Part shown: positions 37,112 to 47,273 of the stretch, piece after piece
How positions within the stretch are numbered: position 1 is the stretch's first letter
Layout of the letters: each line of letters opens with the position of its first letter
Source of the DNA: CAVZVZ01 sp963778895
Lineage (GTDB): Bacteria; Actinomycetota; Acidimicrobiia; Acidimicrobiales; Acidimicrobilacustridaceae
Direction of reading: 5' to 3'
DNA length: 64,000 nucleotides
Assembly (NCBI GenBank): GCA_963778895.1
Contig: CAVZVZ010000005.1
Location: 1,798,001 to 1,862,000, forward strand
Position numbers and translations under genes: made by a program
The notes under the pieces: model-generated
The model's input: the letters and a program-made list of their open reading frames with translations, nothing else
Databases searched by the model: none
What the model was told of the DNA's origin: nothing

Positions 37112-39722
37112 AGCGGCGGCCGTCGAGCGCCTCCCCGACGATCTCGCTCATCGGGATCGACCGGGCGTCTCGCCACAGTTCGTCGAGTCGCGATGCACCC
37201 AGCGCCTCCCGCAGGCGTTGCACGCTCTCGTCATGCAGCGGTTGGAAGAACGGCCAGATCGTGACCGCGTTGGCCTGCTGTCCGATCTCGGCCGCGCCGT
37301 GAAGTCGCGCCGACCATTCGAAGGCGCCCTCTGCACTGGCCAAGCAGGCGAGCAGGCCGAGCGTGTCGGCCGTGCCGCGGTCGTCGCGAAGGGTCTGGCG
37401 CAACGCCAGGCACTCGCCCAGCTCGGCCCGCGCTCGCGCGCCGTCGCCGATCGCGACGTGCCAGGCCCCGGTGGTCGCCAAGGCCCATGCGAGCGACCAC
37501 GGCTGGCCGATGTCCCGCGCGATCACCAAGACCTCCTCGAAACCGCGCACGGCGGCCTCGAGGTCCTCGTCGATCAGCGCGACCTCGGCGAAGCCGAACT
37601 TGCTCCAGGCCGACAGGAAGCGATCGCCGATTGCGTCGGCCAGCGCGGCGCCTTCCGTCAGCAGCTGCGACGCTTCTTCGGTGCGCGACAGGTTGCACGC
37701 CACGATCCCTTGCTCACACGTGGACCAGGCCAGTGCTTCGGCATCGCCGGTGGCTCGGATGTCGGCGAGTCCGCGACGAAGCCAGTCGAGCGCGAGCTCG
37801 TAGTCGCCGGTCATGCCGGTCAGCCAGCCCACGGCGTCCTGAGACCGACCGCGCAACACGGTCGGCTCGTCTGACGTGGCCGCCAGCAGCGCCTGCAGGC
37901 GTGCGATGCCCTCGCGGTAGTGGCCGCGCACGTCCCAGAAATCGCGCAAGCTGGTCGCCATCTCGAGGCCGAAGTCGGCGCGCCCGGACACTGCGGCGTA
38001 GTCGAGCGCGCTACGCACGTTGTCGTGTTCGCGTTCCAACGTGTCGAGCCACGCGGCCATGTCGGGTCCCCGCATCCGACTCGACGCGGTTGCCGCCAAC
38101 CGGTGGCACGACTCGAGGTGTCGGGAGCGGATCTCAGCTTCCTCGCCCGCGGCGGCGAGTTGCTCGATCCCGTACTCGCGCACCGTTTCGAGGAGGCTGA
38201 ACCGGGTGTGCATCGTGGTCGGGTCGACGGTGCTGACCACGAGCGACTTGTCGACGAGGCTGCCGACGATGTCGAGCAGGGCGTCGCCTGTGGTCGACTC
38301 GGAGGCACATACGGCTTCGATCGCGTCGAGCGTGCATCCACCCGCGAACACCGCGATGCGGCGGAACACCGTTTGCTCATCGCGATTCAAGAGCTCGTAG
38401 CTCCAGCTGATCGCCTCGCGCAGAGCACGGTGGCGCACCGGGGAGTCGAGCGGGCCACCACCGCTCAAGGTGTCGAGACGATGCTCGAGGCGCGCCAACA
38501 GGTCGTCCGGAGACAGGATGCGCATCCGAGCCGCGGCCAGCTCGATGGCCAACGGCAGCCCGTCGAGGCGCCGACAGATCTCGGCGACGACGGGAGCGTT
38601 CTCGTCGGTGAGGTCGAAGACGGGTCGAGCACGCCGCGCCCGTTCGACGAACAGTTCCACCGCGGCGATGCCGGCGAGCGCGGCGGCATCGAGGTGATCG
38701 TCACGATCCGGTACCTGGAGAGGGCGCAGCGGGAACTCTTGCTCCCAACGCAATCGCAGCGCCTCGCGGCTGGTCACCAGAACCTTGACGTCGGTGGTCG
38801 CCGACAAGATGTCGGCCACGTCGGCCGCCGCACCGATGACGTGTTCGAAGTTGTCGAGGACGACCATCCGCGGCGCTTCCCGCAGGAGCGCGGTGATGGC
38901 GTCGACCAATCGCCTGCTGCCGACGTCGCGAACACCCACCGCGGTCGCGATCGTCGGCAGCACGAGTCCCGGGTCACGGACACCGGTGAGGTCGACGAAG
39001 CAGACGCGACTGCCGAGCTGGTCCCGCGTCATCTCGGCGAGGCGCACGGCCATCCTGGTCTTGCCGCATCCGCCGGGCCCGGTGATCGTGACCATGCGCG
39101 TGTCGCCGGCGCGGAGCAGGTCCATGATCTCGGCCACCTCGCGCTCGCGTCCCACGAGTAGCGACGGTTCCGACGGCAGGGACTCAGCCGGCGTGGGTGC
39201 GGCGAATTCGGTCGGGTCGATCTCGGATTCGGTCGTGGCTTCGAAGCGCTCGGTGAGCATCACCGCGAGGTCGTTCTCCAACAGCTCACCCAACTCGTCG
39301 GCGTTCGAGAAGGTCCGGTACGACGCGGTGTTGTCGTCGCGGATGCGATCGAGCAACCGGGCGAGGCCGGGCTCGCGATCGGGTGCCGGCGTCTTGATGT
39401 AGATGAGCTTCGGGTGGTCACCGGCCAGGAGGTACTCGTCCTCGAGGCCCGAGATCTCCATGTCGGGTGCGACCCAGCCGTAGCTCTGCCAATAGATGCC
39501 GACGAAGACGTGGCTCTGGGCGAGGTACGCCCGGTAGAGATCGCGGGGCGGATGCGGGCGGGCCCCCAGCTCGAACAGGACGGGAACCAGGCGCAAGTCG
39601 TCGATCGCCTTCTTGGCCGCAACGCGCTCGTCGGCGAGCTCGCCGATCGTCGAGCTGATGAAGACCCGAAGGCGTTGATCAGGTGTGCGAATCCGGGATT
39701 CGCTGGGGGGTGCGTCGGTCAT
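37095..39722 (-). CDS. DUF4062-STAND ATPase with TPR-like C-terminus
   Basis: An intact 875-residue multidomain protein. Residues 17-110 are DUF4062 (LRVFISSTIGELADER, then HVFVGIYWQSYGWVAP). About 185-450 is a STAND-type NTPase of the NB-ARC/COG3903 class: P-loop GPGGCGKT at 215-222, Walker B MVVLDNFEHV, sensor VLVTSREALRL and LPLAIELAAARMRIL. A winged-helix-like region follows (FRRIAVFAGGCTLDAIEAVC), then helical TPR-like repeats to the end (LDWLRRGLADIRATGDAEAL, LEAAVRGFEEVLVIARDIG). COG3903 ATPases are often joined to HTH or cyclase domains; here none is present. The architecture suits ligand-triggered oligomerisation, in signalling or defence. ATG 39788 is an alternative start. Confidence 0.85.
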   Translation of the reverse strand: MTDAPPSESRIRTPDQRLRVFISSTIGELADERVAAKKAIDDLRLVPVLFELGARPHPPRDLYRAYLAQSHVFVGIYWQSYGWVAPDMEISGLEDEYLLAGDHPKLIYIKTPAPDREPGLARLLDRIRDDNTASYRTFSNADELGELLENDLAVMLTERFEATTESEIDPTEFAAPTPAESLPSEPSLLVGREREVAEIMDLLRAGDTRMVTITGPGGCGKTRMAVRLAEMTRDQLGSRVCFVDLTGVRDPGLVLPTIATAVGVRDVGSRRLVDAITALLREAPRMVVLDNFEHVIGAAADVADILSATTDVKVLVTSREALRLRWEQEFPLRPLQVPDRDDHLDAAALAGIAAVELFVERARRARPVFDLTDENAPVVAEICRRLDGLPLAIELAAARMRILSPDDLLARLEHRLDTLSGGGPLDSPVRHRALREAISWSYELLNRDEQTVFRRIAVFAGGCTLDAIEAVCASESTTGDALLDIVGSLVDKSLVVSTVDPTTMHTRFSLLETVREYGIEQLAAAGEEAEIRSRHLESCHRLAATASSRMRGPDMAAWLDTLEREHDNVRSALDYAAVSGRADFGLEMATSLRDFWDVRGHYREGIARLQALLAATSDEPTVLRGRSQDAVGWLTGMTGDYELALDWLRRGLADIRATGDAEALAWSTCEQGIVACNLSRTEEASQLLTEGAALADAIGDRFLSAWSKFGFAEVALIDEDLEAAVRGFEEVLVIARDIGQPWSLAWALATTGAWHVAIGDGARARAELGECLALRQTLRDDRGTADTLGLLACLASAEGAFEWSARLHGAAEIGQQANAVTIWPFFQPLHDESVQRLREALGASRLDELWRDARSIPMSEIVGEALDGRRFSRVG

Positions 39723-39806
39723 GGATGCGCCAGCATGGTCGATGCGTGAGGTCGACGTCACCACCGGCGTCGTCACAGTTGAGGCCATTCCCCCGCAGTG
39801 GTGGGG

Positions 39807-40568
39807 TCAGGCGGTCGGGGCGTTCACGCTGGCGATGCCGAACACCGCACCGAAGGGATCGGCCACGACGGCGCCGCGGCCGAAGTCCATGTCGTTCGGC
39901 TCGACGAAGACCGATCCGCCGAGCGCTTTGGTTTGCGCCGCGGACGCGTCGACGTCGTCGACCGTGAACCAGATCGACCACGCGGGGAACTCACCCTCGC
40001 CCATGGTGTGCGCGCCGCACACCATGTCGCCGTCGACGGTGAAGATCGCGGCGGCATCGCCGGTCTGGTCGGCGACGCCCCAGCCGAAAACGGAGGTGTA
40101 GAACGCGGTCGCGGCGGCGAGATCGTTGGTCGCCAGCTCGTTCCAGCCGAAGCTGCCGGTCTCGTTCACGAGCTGCGCACCGATGTGTTGGTTGGGTTGC
40201 CACATGGACACGAAGGACCCGACGGAGTCCTGGATGACGGCCATGCGTCCGGCGTCGAACACGTCCATCGGGCCGGCGATCGTGGTGCCGCCGGCGGCCG
40301 TGGCCGTGGCGAGCGTTGCGTCGACGTCGGACACGGTGATGTAGACCGACCAGTACGGCGGCATGTCGGGGTTCTGCTGCGGGCCGAGGCCGGCGACGTT
40401 CAACCCGCGGAGCGTGAACATGCCGTAGCCCCCGGCCTCGGGCCGGGGGTCGAGCGCCGCCTCCCACCCGAACAACGCGCCGTAGAACTCGGCCGCTTTG
40501 GTGGTGTCGGGCACGCCGATGTCGACCCATGAAGGGGTACCCGGTTTGTACGAGGTGCGCTCGGCCAT
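39807..40568 (-). CDS. VOC family protein, two glyoxalase domains
   Basis: An intact 253-residue protein with two vicinal-oxygen-chelate (glyoxalase/bleomycin resistance) domains. Domain 1 (about 10-125) contains SWVDIGVPDTTKAAEFYGALFGW and SVYITVSDVDATLATATAAGG. Domain 2 (about 135-250) repeats it with GWNELATNDLAAATAFYTSV, SIWFTVDDVDASAAQTKALGG and DPFGAVFGIAS. Similar actinobacterial proteins are annotated as 'hydroxylase/glyoxalase'. The N-terminal half ends KPGTPSW, as typical. No clear metal-binding His/Glu set was assigned. The upstream membrane protein gene precedes it by about 45 bases. Confidence 0.88.
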   Translation of the reverse strand: MAERTSYKPGTPSWVDIGVPDTTKAAEFYGALFGWEAALDPRPEAGGYGMFTLRGLNVAGLGPQQNPDMPPYWSVYITVSDVDATLATATAAGGTTIAGPMDVFDAGRMAVIQDSVGSFVSMWQPNQHIGAQLVNETGSFGWNELATNDLAAATAFYTSVFGWGVADQTGDAAAIFTVDGDMVCGAHTMGEGEFPAWSIWFTVDDVDASAAQTKALGGSVFVEPNDMDFGRGAVVADPFGAVFGIASVNAPTA

Positions 40569-40611
40569 GACAGCTCCTCTGTTCGAAGTACGCAGCGTTT
40601 TGGCGAACGTA

Positions 40612-41446
40612 TCAGCCGCCCTGTGACAACTCGCTCAGGCGCCTCCGATGGTTCGGCCCGGGCCAACCACAACGTGATCAAACCGGTCACCGCACTGCTG
40701 GCGATGAAGACCAGATAGGTCACCCCGGCCACCGAGCTCCAGTCGCCGACGTCGGTGTAGCGCAGCACGCTGACCGTCTCCAGGGCCGCGAACACGACGT
40801 ACGCGATCGCGGCAGGACGAACCCTCCGGGCGTCGTGCTCCCAGAGCGCGTGGGCCGCGGCCGCGACGCCGAGGCTGAACGCCCAGGCACCGACGGCGCG
40901 ACCGGTGAGCGGGGTCAACGGCCACGGCCACCACGACGACGCATGCTCCGGCGCGAGGAAGAGGCGCGTGCCCACGACGAGCAACAGGACGGCTTGCAAC
41001 CCGACCAGGACGCGGAGCCACGTCGGGTAGGGATGCGTCCGCGGGGGGTCGACCCCCGGCGCCGTCCGCTGTCGCAGCCACAACACCACCATCAGGATCG
41101 GCACGACGGCGTAGATCGCGATCCACACCCAGGTGACGAGTTGCGTCCCGAGCCCGAACGAGCTGCCGAGGTGGAACTTCTCGAGGTGGATCAACGTGGC
41201 GATCAGCGTGAGAACCGTGAAGACGAACACCGCGGGCACCGCGATGCGTGCGTCGGCCCACGTGCGGGCTCGCGCCGCCGACCACTCGAACGCCGCGGCC
41301 GCCCAGTACGCCGAACCGAGGAACGCTGCGGTCAGCGGCGGCTGAATCGTCCAGGCGAAGTGGGTCGCGGTGCGCTCGGTGAAGAACAGGAGTTGGACGC
41401 CGGCGAGCAGCACCAACACGCCTGCCACCCAGAGCAGGGCGCGCAT
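40612..41446 (-). CDS. Hypothetical multi-pass membrane protein (3' end frameshifted)
   Basis: A protein of about 275 residues with seven or eight predicted helices, e.g. ALLWVAGVLVLLAGVQLLFF, AAFLGSAYWAAAAFEW, AVPAVFVFTVLTLIATLIHL and VYLVFIASSAVTGLITLWLA-like ends. No family was recognised. Near the 3' end the frame must change. Reading in one frame runs on into the VOC gene, while another gives the short end RRRLSELSQGG with a stop at 40612-40614. I prefer that end because it avoids the overlap. ATG 41446 was chosen; ATG 41509 would overlap the upstream gene. Confidence 0.6.
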
Positions 41447-41471
41447 GCCCGGCTGGAGCTCGCGGGGGTGG

Positions 41472-43195
41472 TCAGTTGGTCTTGTCGGCACCGGCGTGTC
41501 GTACCTCATCGAGGAAACGATGTAGCAGCGGCACGGCGATCGTCCCCTCGCCGACAGCTGACGCCACTCGCTTGACCGAGTCGCGGCGAACGTCACCGAC
41601 CGCGAGCACGCCCGGCAGACTGGTTTCGAGCGGGGACCGCATACCCGCGTCATCGTCGTCGCGCAGATCGATGGGTACGTCGGCACCGGTGAGCACGAAG
41701 CCCCACTTGTCGCGAGCCACGACACCGTCGAGCCAGTCCGTACGTGGCTCCGAGCCGATCAGCACGAACAACCCGTCGGCAGGGACCGTTCGGTCGAGCC
41801 CGGTCGCGCGGTCGTGCAGCACGAGACCGGTCAGGACCTCCTCACCCTCGCACGCCGCGACCTCGACCTGGTACACGACGTCGATGGTCGGCGAGGCGTC
41901 GATCTCGCGGATGAGGTACTCCGACATGCTGTCGGCCAGCGTCGTCCCGCGAACGAGGATGGTCACGTGCGCCGCGAACTTCGAGAGATGCACGGCCGCC
42001 TGCCCGGCCGAGTTGCCCCCACCGATCACGAAGACCTGGCGACCGCCCATGGCCGGTGCCTCTGACACCGCGGCTCCGTAGAAGACGCCCCGCGCGAGCA
42101 AACGGTCGGCGCCGGGAACCTCGAGCCGGCGATACGAGACACCCGGTCGCGACGATCACGCTCGACGTGTGAATGCGACTGCCGTCCGACAGCTCGAGCA
42201 CGAAACCCGATCGCGGTCTTCTGCAGCCCCGTGGCGCGTGCGCATGAACACGAACGTCGCACCGAACGACCACGCCTGGTGGAAGGCGTGGAACGCCAGC
42301 TTGCCTCCGCTCACGCCCCGCGGGAAACCGGGATAGTTGCGGATGAGCGAGCTGGTGCCGGCCTGACCGCCGACCGCTTGCTGCTCGACGACGACCGTGC
42401 GAAGCCCCTCTGATGCTGCGGTCACCGCCGCGGCCAATCCACCCGGGCCGGCGCCGATGATGGCAGTGTCGAACTCCTCGTCCTCCGGCAACACGGCAGT
42501 GAGCCCGAACGCGTCGGCGATCTCGATGTCGGTCGGCGCCGTCAGCACGGTTGGTTCCCGAGTGAACTGCAGCACCACTACGGGAAGCGGCGGAGCGTCG
42601 AGCCCGAGGTCTTCGATCATCTGCCGGCCGATGCGGCTCGTGGCATCGAGGAAGCCGATGGGTATGTGATTGCGGTTGAAGCTGTCGCGCAGCTCGTGGC
42701 TGCGGCGGTCGACAGGGTCCCCGATGATGCGGACGGCTTCGAAGCCGCCGCCGCGGGCGAGGGCCCAGTCCTCGAGAGACTCGGTGATGGCCCGATGGAA
42801 CTCCTCGTCTCGGGCTTGCTCCGGACGAAGGAGGTAGAGGTCGAGGTGGCCCGCCCCGAGCGCGTCGAAGACGGCCTTGGCCCGGTCGAAGTCGCCCCAG
42901 TTGACGATCACGCCGCGCCGCGCCGCGGGGTGGATGTTGTGGACCGACGCCATGACGTTCAGACCCGTCCGGGTCGTCTTCGGCGTAGCCCGCCAGGACG
43001 AGGGCGACGTCGCGCTGTTCCGCGGCGAGGCGTTTCAGGTCGTCGACCGCGTGCGACGGGTCGCTACAGACCACCAGGTGGTAGTCGTCGCCGTAGCGCT
43101 TCTGCAGCTCGTCGGTCACCACCGCCAAGGTGCGTGAGCACGCGAGCAACCAGCACGACTACCGGTTGTTCGAGATCGATCGTGGTGTCACTCAT
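41472..43195 (-). CDS. Response regulator-like / thioredoxin reductase-like flavoprotein fusion (frameshifted)
   Basis: About 570 residues in at least four frames. The N-terminus (TIDLEQPVVVLVA, then LQKRYGDDYHLVVCSD) resembles a response-regulator receiver domain, but the phosphoacceptor region reads VALVLAGYA without the usual Asp. A thioredoxin-like segment follows (RNHIPIGFLDATSRIG). The flavoprotein part has FDTAIIGAGPGGLAAAVTAA (FAD) and GGQAGTSSLIRNYPGFP, and the later Rossmann loop VFVIGGGNSAGQAAVHLS (NADPH). The C-terminus is GLFVLIGSEPRTDWLDG and LPGVLAVGDVRRDSVKRVA. No CxxC appears where thioredoxin reductases carry it. Such proteins are listed as fused response regulator/thioredoxin-disulfide reductase. 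Confidence 0.8.
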
Positions 43196-43284
43196 CGCTG
43201 GCTTCCGAGGATCGAGGCTTACCCACGACGCTACGCGTCCGGCCGCCAGGCCGCCTCGGAAACCTCCGGCACCCGACGCGAGGG

Positions 43285-43828
43285 TTACTCCAACGCGGCG
43301 AGGACCTCGTCCATCACGGCGCTCCAGTGCTGGCGCTGCCGCTCGCGCTCGGCCGCGTTGGCCAGACGTTCCTGGTGGAAACGAATCAGTGTCTTGGCGC
43401 CCTTCGCCCTGATCGCTACCTGCACGATCGACTCGTGGTCCCAATCGGGGGCCTGCCAGGTCAGCCGAATGCGGTCGAGCGGGCGGAAGCTGCGCACCTC
43501 GCCGACGGTTCCGTCGCCGGTCTCGTCGTCGCGCCCTTCTCGGGCGCCAGGCAGGCCCCGGCGCCGAGCCAGATGGCTGCCCACGCTCGACGCGGCAGGA
43601 GCCCCCGAAGCGGCTCGCGTTGCGCTGGTACCGCGACCGTGCGCGACACACCGATCTCCCGACCGGCATCGCGGGCCAGGCCGACGTGGCGCTCGGCGCC
43701 ATCACCGGATCCGCCTCGACCGTTCGAAGTCGAGGTACCAGGTCGCGTAACACAGGCGATCTCCGATCGGTGGTGAATGACTTCGGCGGCGGATGTGCAG
43801 GATCCAGCACACCGGGGACGGCTCCCAC
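43285..43828 (-). CDS. SRPBCC/AHSA1-like domain protein (badly frameshifted)
   Basis: The C-terminal 100 residues, in one frame, are recognisable: RIRLTWQAPDWDHESIVQV and RFHQERLANAAERERQRQHW, typical of AHSA1-related START-like proteins that bind a hydrophobic ligand. An upstream piece in another frame (VSRTVAVPAQREPLRGLL) resembles the family's conserved centre. The first part (VIHHRSEIA) is suggestive only. I count at least two frame changes; the start near 43828 is a guess. Function unknown. Confidence 0.55.
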
Positions 43829-43995
43829 GTGCTAGCTGAGCTGGTCGGTCAGACCTCGCGGTCGCGGCCGCAACTGGTTGTCCAGTGCCACGCGAGCTGA
43901 TCCGCCAATTCGGAATGTTCCGGTCCGCATCGTCGGGATCTGCGGGTCGGCGGCCGCTCGGATCGCGGCCGTCTGGGTATGAGTACGCTCGCCCG

Positions 43996-45389
43996 ATGAC
44001 CGACGAACCGTGGTCGGGCGATGCCGTGTCGTTGGTCGACGCGTTTCGTGCCGGCGAACGCTCACCCGTCGAGGAGCTCGACGCCACGCTGGCGGCCGTG
44101 GCTGCGTCTCAGCTCAACGCGGTGTGTCATCTCGACCCCGAAGGCGCATTGGCGGCAGCCAAGGATGCCGACGTGCAGCTGCCGTTCGGTGGGGTGCCGA
44201 TGGCCGTGAAGCTCGGCGCTGCCGTCGCCGGGTGGCCTGCGTCGGAGGCGTCCATCCCGCTGGCCGACCTGGAGCATGGCTACGACAGCACCATGGTGAG
44301 CCGGCTTCGCTCCGGTGGGTCCGTGCTGTTCGGACAATCCACCATGAGCGAGTTCGCCGGCCTGAACCAGACGCGCACGAAGCTGCACGGCGCGACCCGC
44401 AATCCGTGGAACATGGCCCGAACACCCGGGAGGCTCATCGGGTGGCGCATCGGCCTTGGTCGCCGGTGGTGTGTGCACGATCGCCACCGGCGGTGACGGT
44501 GGCGGCTCCATCCGCATCCCTGCTGCGTTCTGCGGACTGCCCGGGCTGAAGGCCACGTACGGGCGCATCCCCAAGGGGCCCGACGGCCATCAGGGCAACA
44601 TGACGTCGGTAGCCGGTTGCCTATCGCGTTCGGTTCGTGACATCGCTCGCTATTTCGACGTGACCAGCGGCCACGATCCGCCGCGACCCGTTCAGCCTGC
44701 CGAAGACCGCGAGCTGGGAGGCGGCGCTCGGACAGAGCGACGTAGACGGCCTGCGCGTCGTGGTGAGCCCCGACCTCGGCCGCGCGACCGTGCATCCGGC
44801 GGTGGCCGAGTTGGTCGCGGCCCACGCCGAGCTCTTGATCGCCGACGCCGGTCTACGTCGCGTCGACGTTCGATGTGCGGGTTCCAACCGGTAGCTACGA
44901 GTGGGCGATCGGTGGCATGGCACGCATCCGCGATCAACTGGGTGACCGGTGGCCGGATTGCGCGCCGGATCTGACCCCGGCCATTCGCTTCGGCGTCGAG
45001 CTCGCGCAGGGCTCGTTCGATCTCGACGTCCAGGCCCGCATCGAACGGCAGCGCACCGCGAACACCGAGACGATGGCGCACGTTGTTCGATCAGGCGGAT
45101 CTCGTGATCTCCGCCACCAACCCGGACGTGGCGTTCCTGGCCGACGGCCCTTTCCCCACCGAGGTCGGATGGTGTGGAGGTGGAGCTGTCGAATCAGGGC
45201 GCCTTGACGATCCCCGCCAACTTCTACGGCAATCCGTCGATCTCGATCCCGATCGGGCTCGTCGACGGTCTGCCGGTCGGCATGCAGATCATGGCGGCGC
45301 ACTTCCGTGAGGACGTATTGCTCGACCTCGCGCTCCTCGCCGAACGAGAGCGCCCGTGGCCCTTGGTCGCGCCCGGTTCGCCGCATTGA
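43996..45389 (+). CDS. Amidase signature family hydrolase (frameshifted)
   Basis: An amidase of about 465 residues acting on C-N amide bonds. The N-terminal Lys site is GVPMAVKLG. At 44428-44440 an extra C appears; with it removed the signature loop GGSSGGASALVAGG is restored. The following STIATGGDGGGSIRIPAAFCG-like strand holds the catalytic Ser residues (GGSIRIPA). Further frames give ATYGRIPKGPDGHQ, WEAALGQSDVDGLRVVVSPD, and the end ANFYGNPSISIPIGLVDGLP with GMQIMAAHFREDVLLDLA. Four or so frame changes occur. The substrate is unknown; the Ser-Ser-Lys triad is complete once the frame is restored. Confidence 0.85.
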
Positions 45390-45396
45390 CCCCGAG

Positions 45397-45890
45397 CTAG
45401 TCGCCGAGCGATTCGAGCGCGCCGGTTTCGACGTCGTAGACGAAGCCGCCGAGCGCCACCTCGTCGGGCACCAACGGGCAGGTCCGAATGCGAGCCAGGT
45501 CGGCGCGCAACGTGTCGCGCTGATCTCGGATCGCGGCGAATTCCCAATTCTGATGCGTCGGCACCGGCGCGTTCGCCCACCAGCGTGCGCAGCTCGTCGT
45601 CGGAGTACTTGGTCATCGCGCACTCCGTGTGTTGCACGACGCAGATCCGATCGACGCCGAGGAGATGTATCGCGAGGACGATCGATCGCAGGACGTCCTC
45701 GGTGACGCGGGCGCCGGCGTTGCGGAAGATCTTGGCGTCACCCGGTTCGAGCCCGAGCATGGCCAGCGGTTCGATGCGCGAGTCCATGCACGTGATGACG
45801 GCCAGCCCGCGTCGTGCTCTCGGCTCGAGGCCGGCGAGTGAGAACGGAGCTCTGATAGCGCCGGTTCGCGTCGAGCAGGTCGTCGAACAT
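45397..45890 (-). CDS. Beta-class carbonic anhydrase (frameshifted)
   Basis: A beta-carbonic anhydrase of about 164 residues, which interconverts CO2 and bicarbonate. ATG 45890 gives FDDLLDANRRYQSS. A frame change then leads to LAVITCMDSRIEPLAMLGL with the first Zn ligand Cys and the Asp-Arg pair, DAKIFRNAGARVTEDVLRSI, and VVQHTECAMTKY with His and the second Cys. The C-terminus lies in a third frame (LARIRTCPLVPDEVALGGFVYDV) and ends at 45397. The zinc set (Cys, Asp, His, Cys) is complete. It may help CO2 fixation or pH balance. Confidence 0.85.
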
Positions 45891-46043
45891 GGGTGCCACT
45901 ATGCCGATCCTGCCCGCTCCGTGACCAAATCCGATCTGACGCGTCTCTGATGCCGGCGTGCGCAAACCGACGCGACGCGGGGCAGCATGGCGGCCTCGCG
46001 GCCGATGCGACCGCCCGAACGTCCAGGTAGAGGAGCACGAGGC

Positions 46044-46895
46044 ATGGCTGAGATCACCGATCACGAGGCGGAACAGGTCAAGAACGCGAATCGTTCGGGG
46101 AAGCCCCCGGTCGTTTTCGTGCACGGGCTCTGGTTGCTGCCCAACAGCTGGGATCGGTGGCGTACCTACTTCGAGGAGAAGGGCTACGCGACGGTGGTTC
46201 CGGGCTGGCCCGACGATCCCGACACCGTCGCGCAGGCCAAGGAAAACCCCGAGGTGTTCGCGCACAAGTCCGTGGGCCAGATCGCAGACCACTTCCAGGA
46301 CGTGATCAGCGACGCTCGACGAGAAGCCGGTCGTGATCGGTCACTCGTTCGGTGGACTGCTCACGCAGATCCTCGCCGGCCGCGGTTGCGCGGCGGCGTC
46401 GGTCGCGATCGACCCTGCACCGTTCCAGGGCGTGCTGCCGCTTCCCGATCTCGGCGCTCAAGTCGGCGTTCCCGGTGCTGCACAACCCGCTCAACCACGG
46501 TCGGGCGGTGCCCCTCACCTACGAGCAGTTCCGCTACGCCTTCGCCAACGAGGTGAGCGAGGACGAGGCCAAGGAACTGTTCAACACGTACGCGGTGCCC
46601 GGCTCGGGCGTCCCGCTGTTCCAAGCGGCCACCGCCAACCTCAACCCGTGGACCGAGGCCAAGGTCAAGACGCAAGAACCCCGACCGTGGTCCTCTGCTC
46701 ATCATCGACGGCAGCAAGGACCACACGGTGCCGCCGGCCATCGCCAAGGCCTCGTACAAGCGCCAGAAGCGCAACAAGGGCGTCACCGAGTACATCGAGA
46801 TCGAGGGCCGCGGGCACTCGCTCGTCATCGACCACGGCTGGCAGGACGTCGCCGACACGGCCTACAAGTTCGTGAAACGGTTCGTGAAACCTTGA
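46044..46895 (+). CDS. Alpha/beta hydrolase (frameshifted)
   Basis: A serine alpha/beta hydrolase of about 284 residues. ATG 46044 follows AGGAGCACGAGGC. The parts are PPVVFVHGLWLLPNSWDRW (oxyanion loop), VVIGHSFGGLLTQILAG (nucleophile Ser), FPVLHNPLNHGRAVPLTYEQFRY (cap), LLIIDGSKDHTVPPAIAKASY (acid Asp) and EIEGRGHSLVIDHGWQDV (His). Breaks lie near 46310, 46450 and 46685. The VHGLWL start and GRGHSL end are typical of actinobacterial 'alpha/beta hydrolase' proteins of unknown substrate. It ends within 2 bases of the convergent YCII-like gene. Confidence 0.85.
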
Positions 46896-46896
46896 G

Positions 46897-47235
46897 CTAA
46901 CCGGCGAGGGTGTCGCCCGGGAAGCTACGCACCGGGTGCACTTCATAGGTGAAGACGCCGGCTTGCACACCGGGGTCGCCGTCCATGATCTCGATGACCG
47001 CGTCGGGCTCGGCATCGAAGATCCCGACTCCGCTCCAATGGCTGTCGTCGAGGACCGGGCAGACGACGTTGAGCACTCCATCGGCGCGTAGCGAGAAGTT
47101 CCGTCGCCCGTGCTCCCAGATGATCTCGTCACGATTGCCCGAGTCGTAGTTCGGACCTGCCTGCAGGAGTACCAGCGTGTAGGGGCGGGTCGTGCTCATC
47201 ATCTGCCGCATGTGGTCGTCGGTGATCTCGGTCAT
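46897..47235 (-). CDS. YCII-like domain protein
   Basis: An intact 112-residue protein that resembles the YciI/YCII-related fold. Marks are RPYTLVLLQAGPNYD, IIWEHGRRNFSLRADG and the end DGDPGVQAGVFTYEVHPVRS, matching the usual 'DP...AGV..YEV.P...FPGD'. The HGRRNF His-Arg pair is at the place where YciI proteins keep their His. No role is known. The gene lies 38 bases from the divergent PPOX gene. Confidence 0.75.
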   Translation of the reverse strand: MTEITDDHMRQMMSTTRPYTLVLLQAGPNYDSGNRDEIIWEHGRRNFSLRADGVLNVVCPVLDDSHWSGVGIFDAEPDAVIEIMDGDPGVQAGVFTYEVHPVRSFPGDTLAG

Positions 47236-47273
47236 CGGTGCTCCTGTCCCGTGCCCGTGGGTAGATTCGGATC

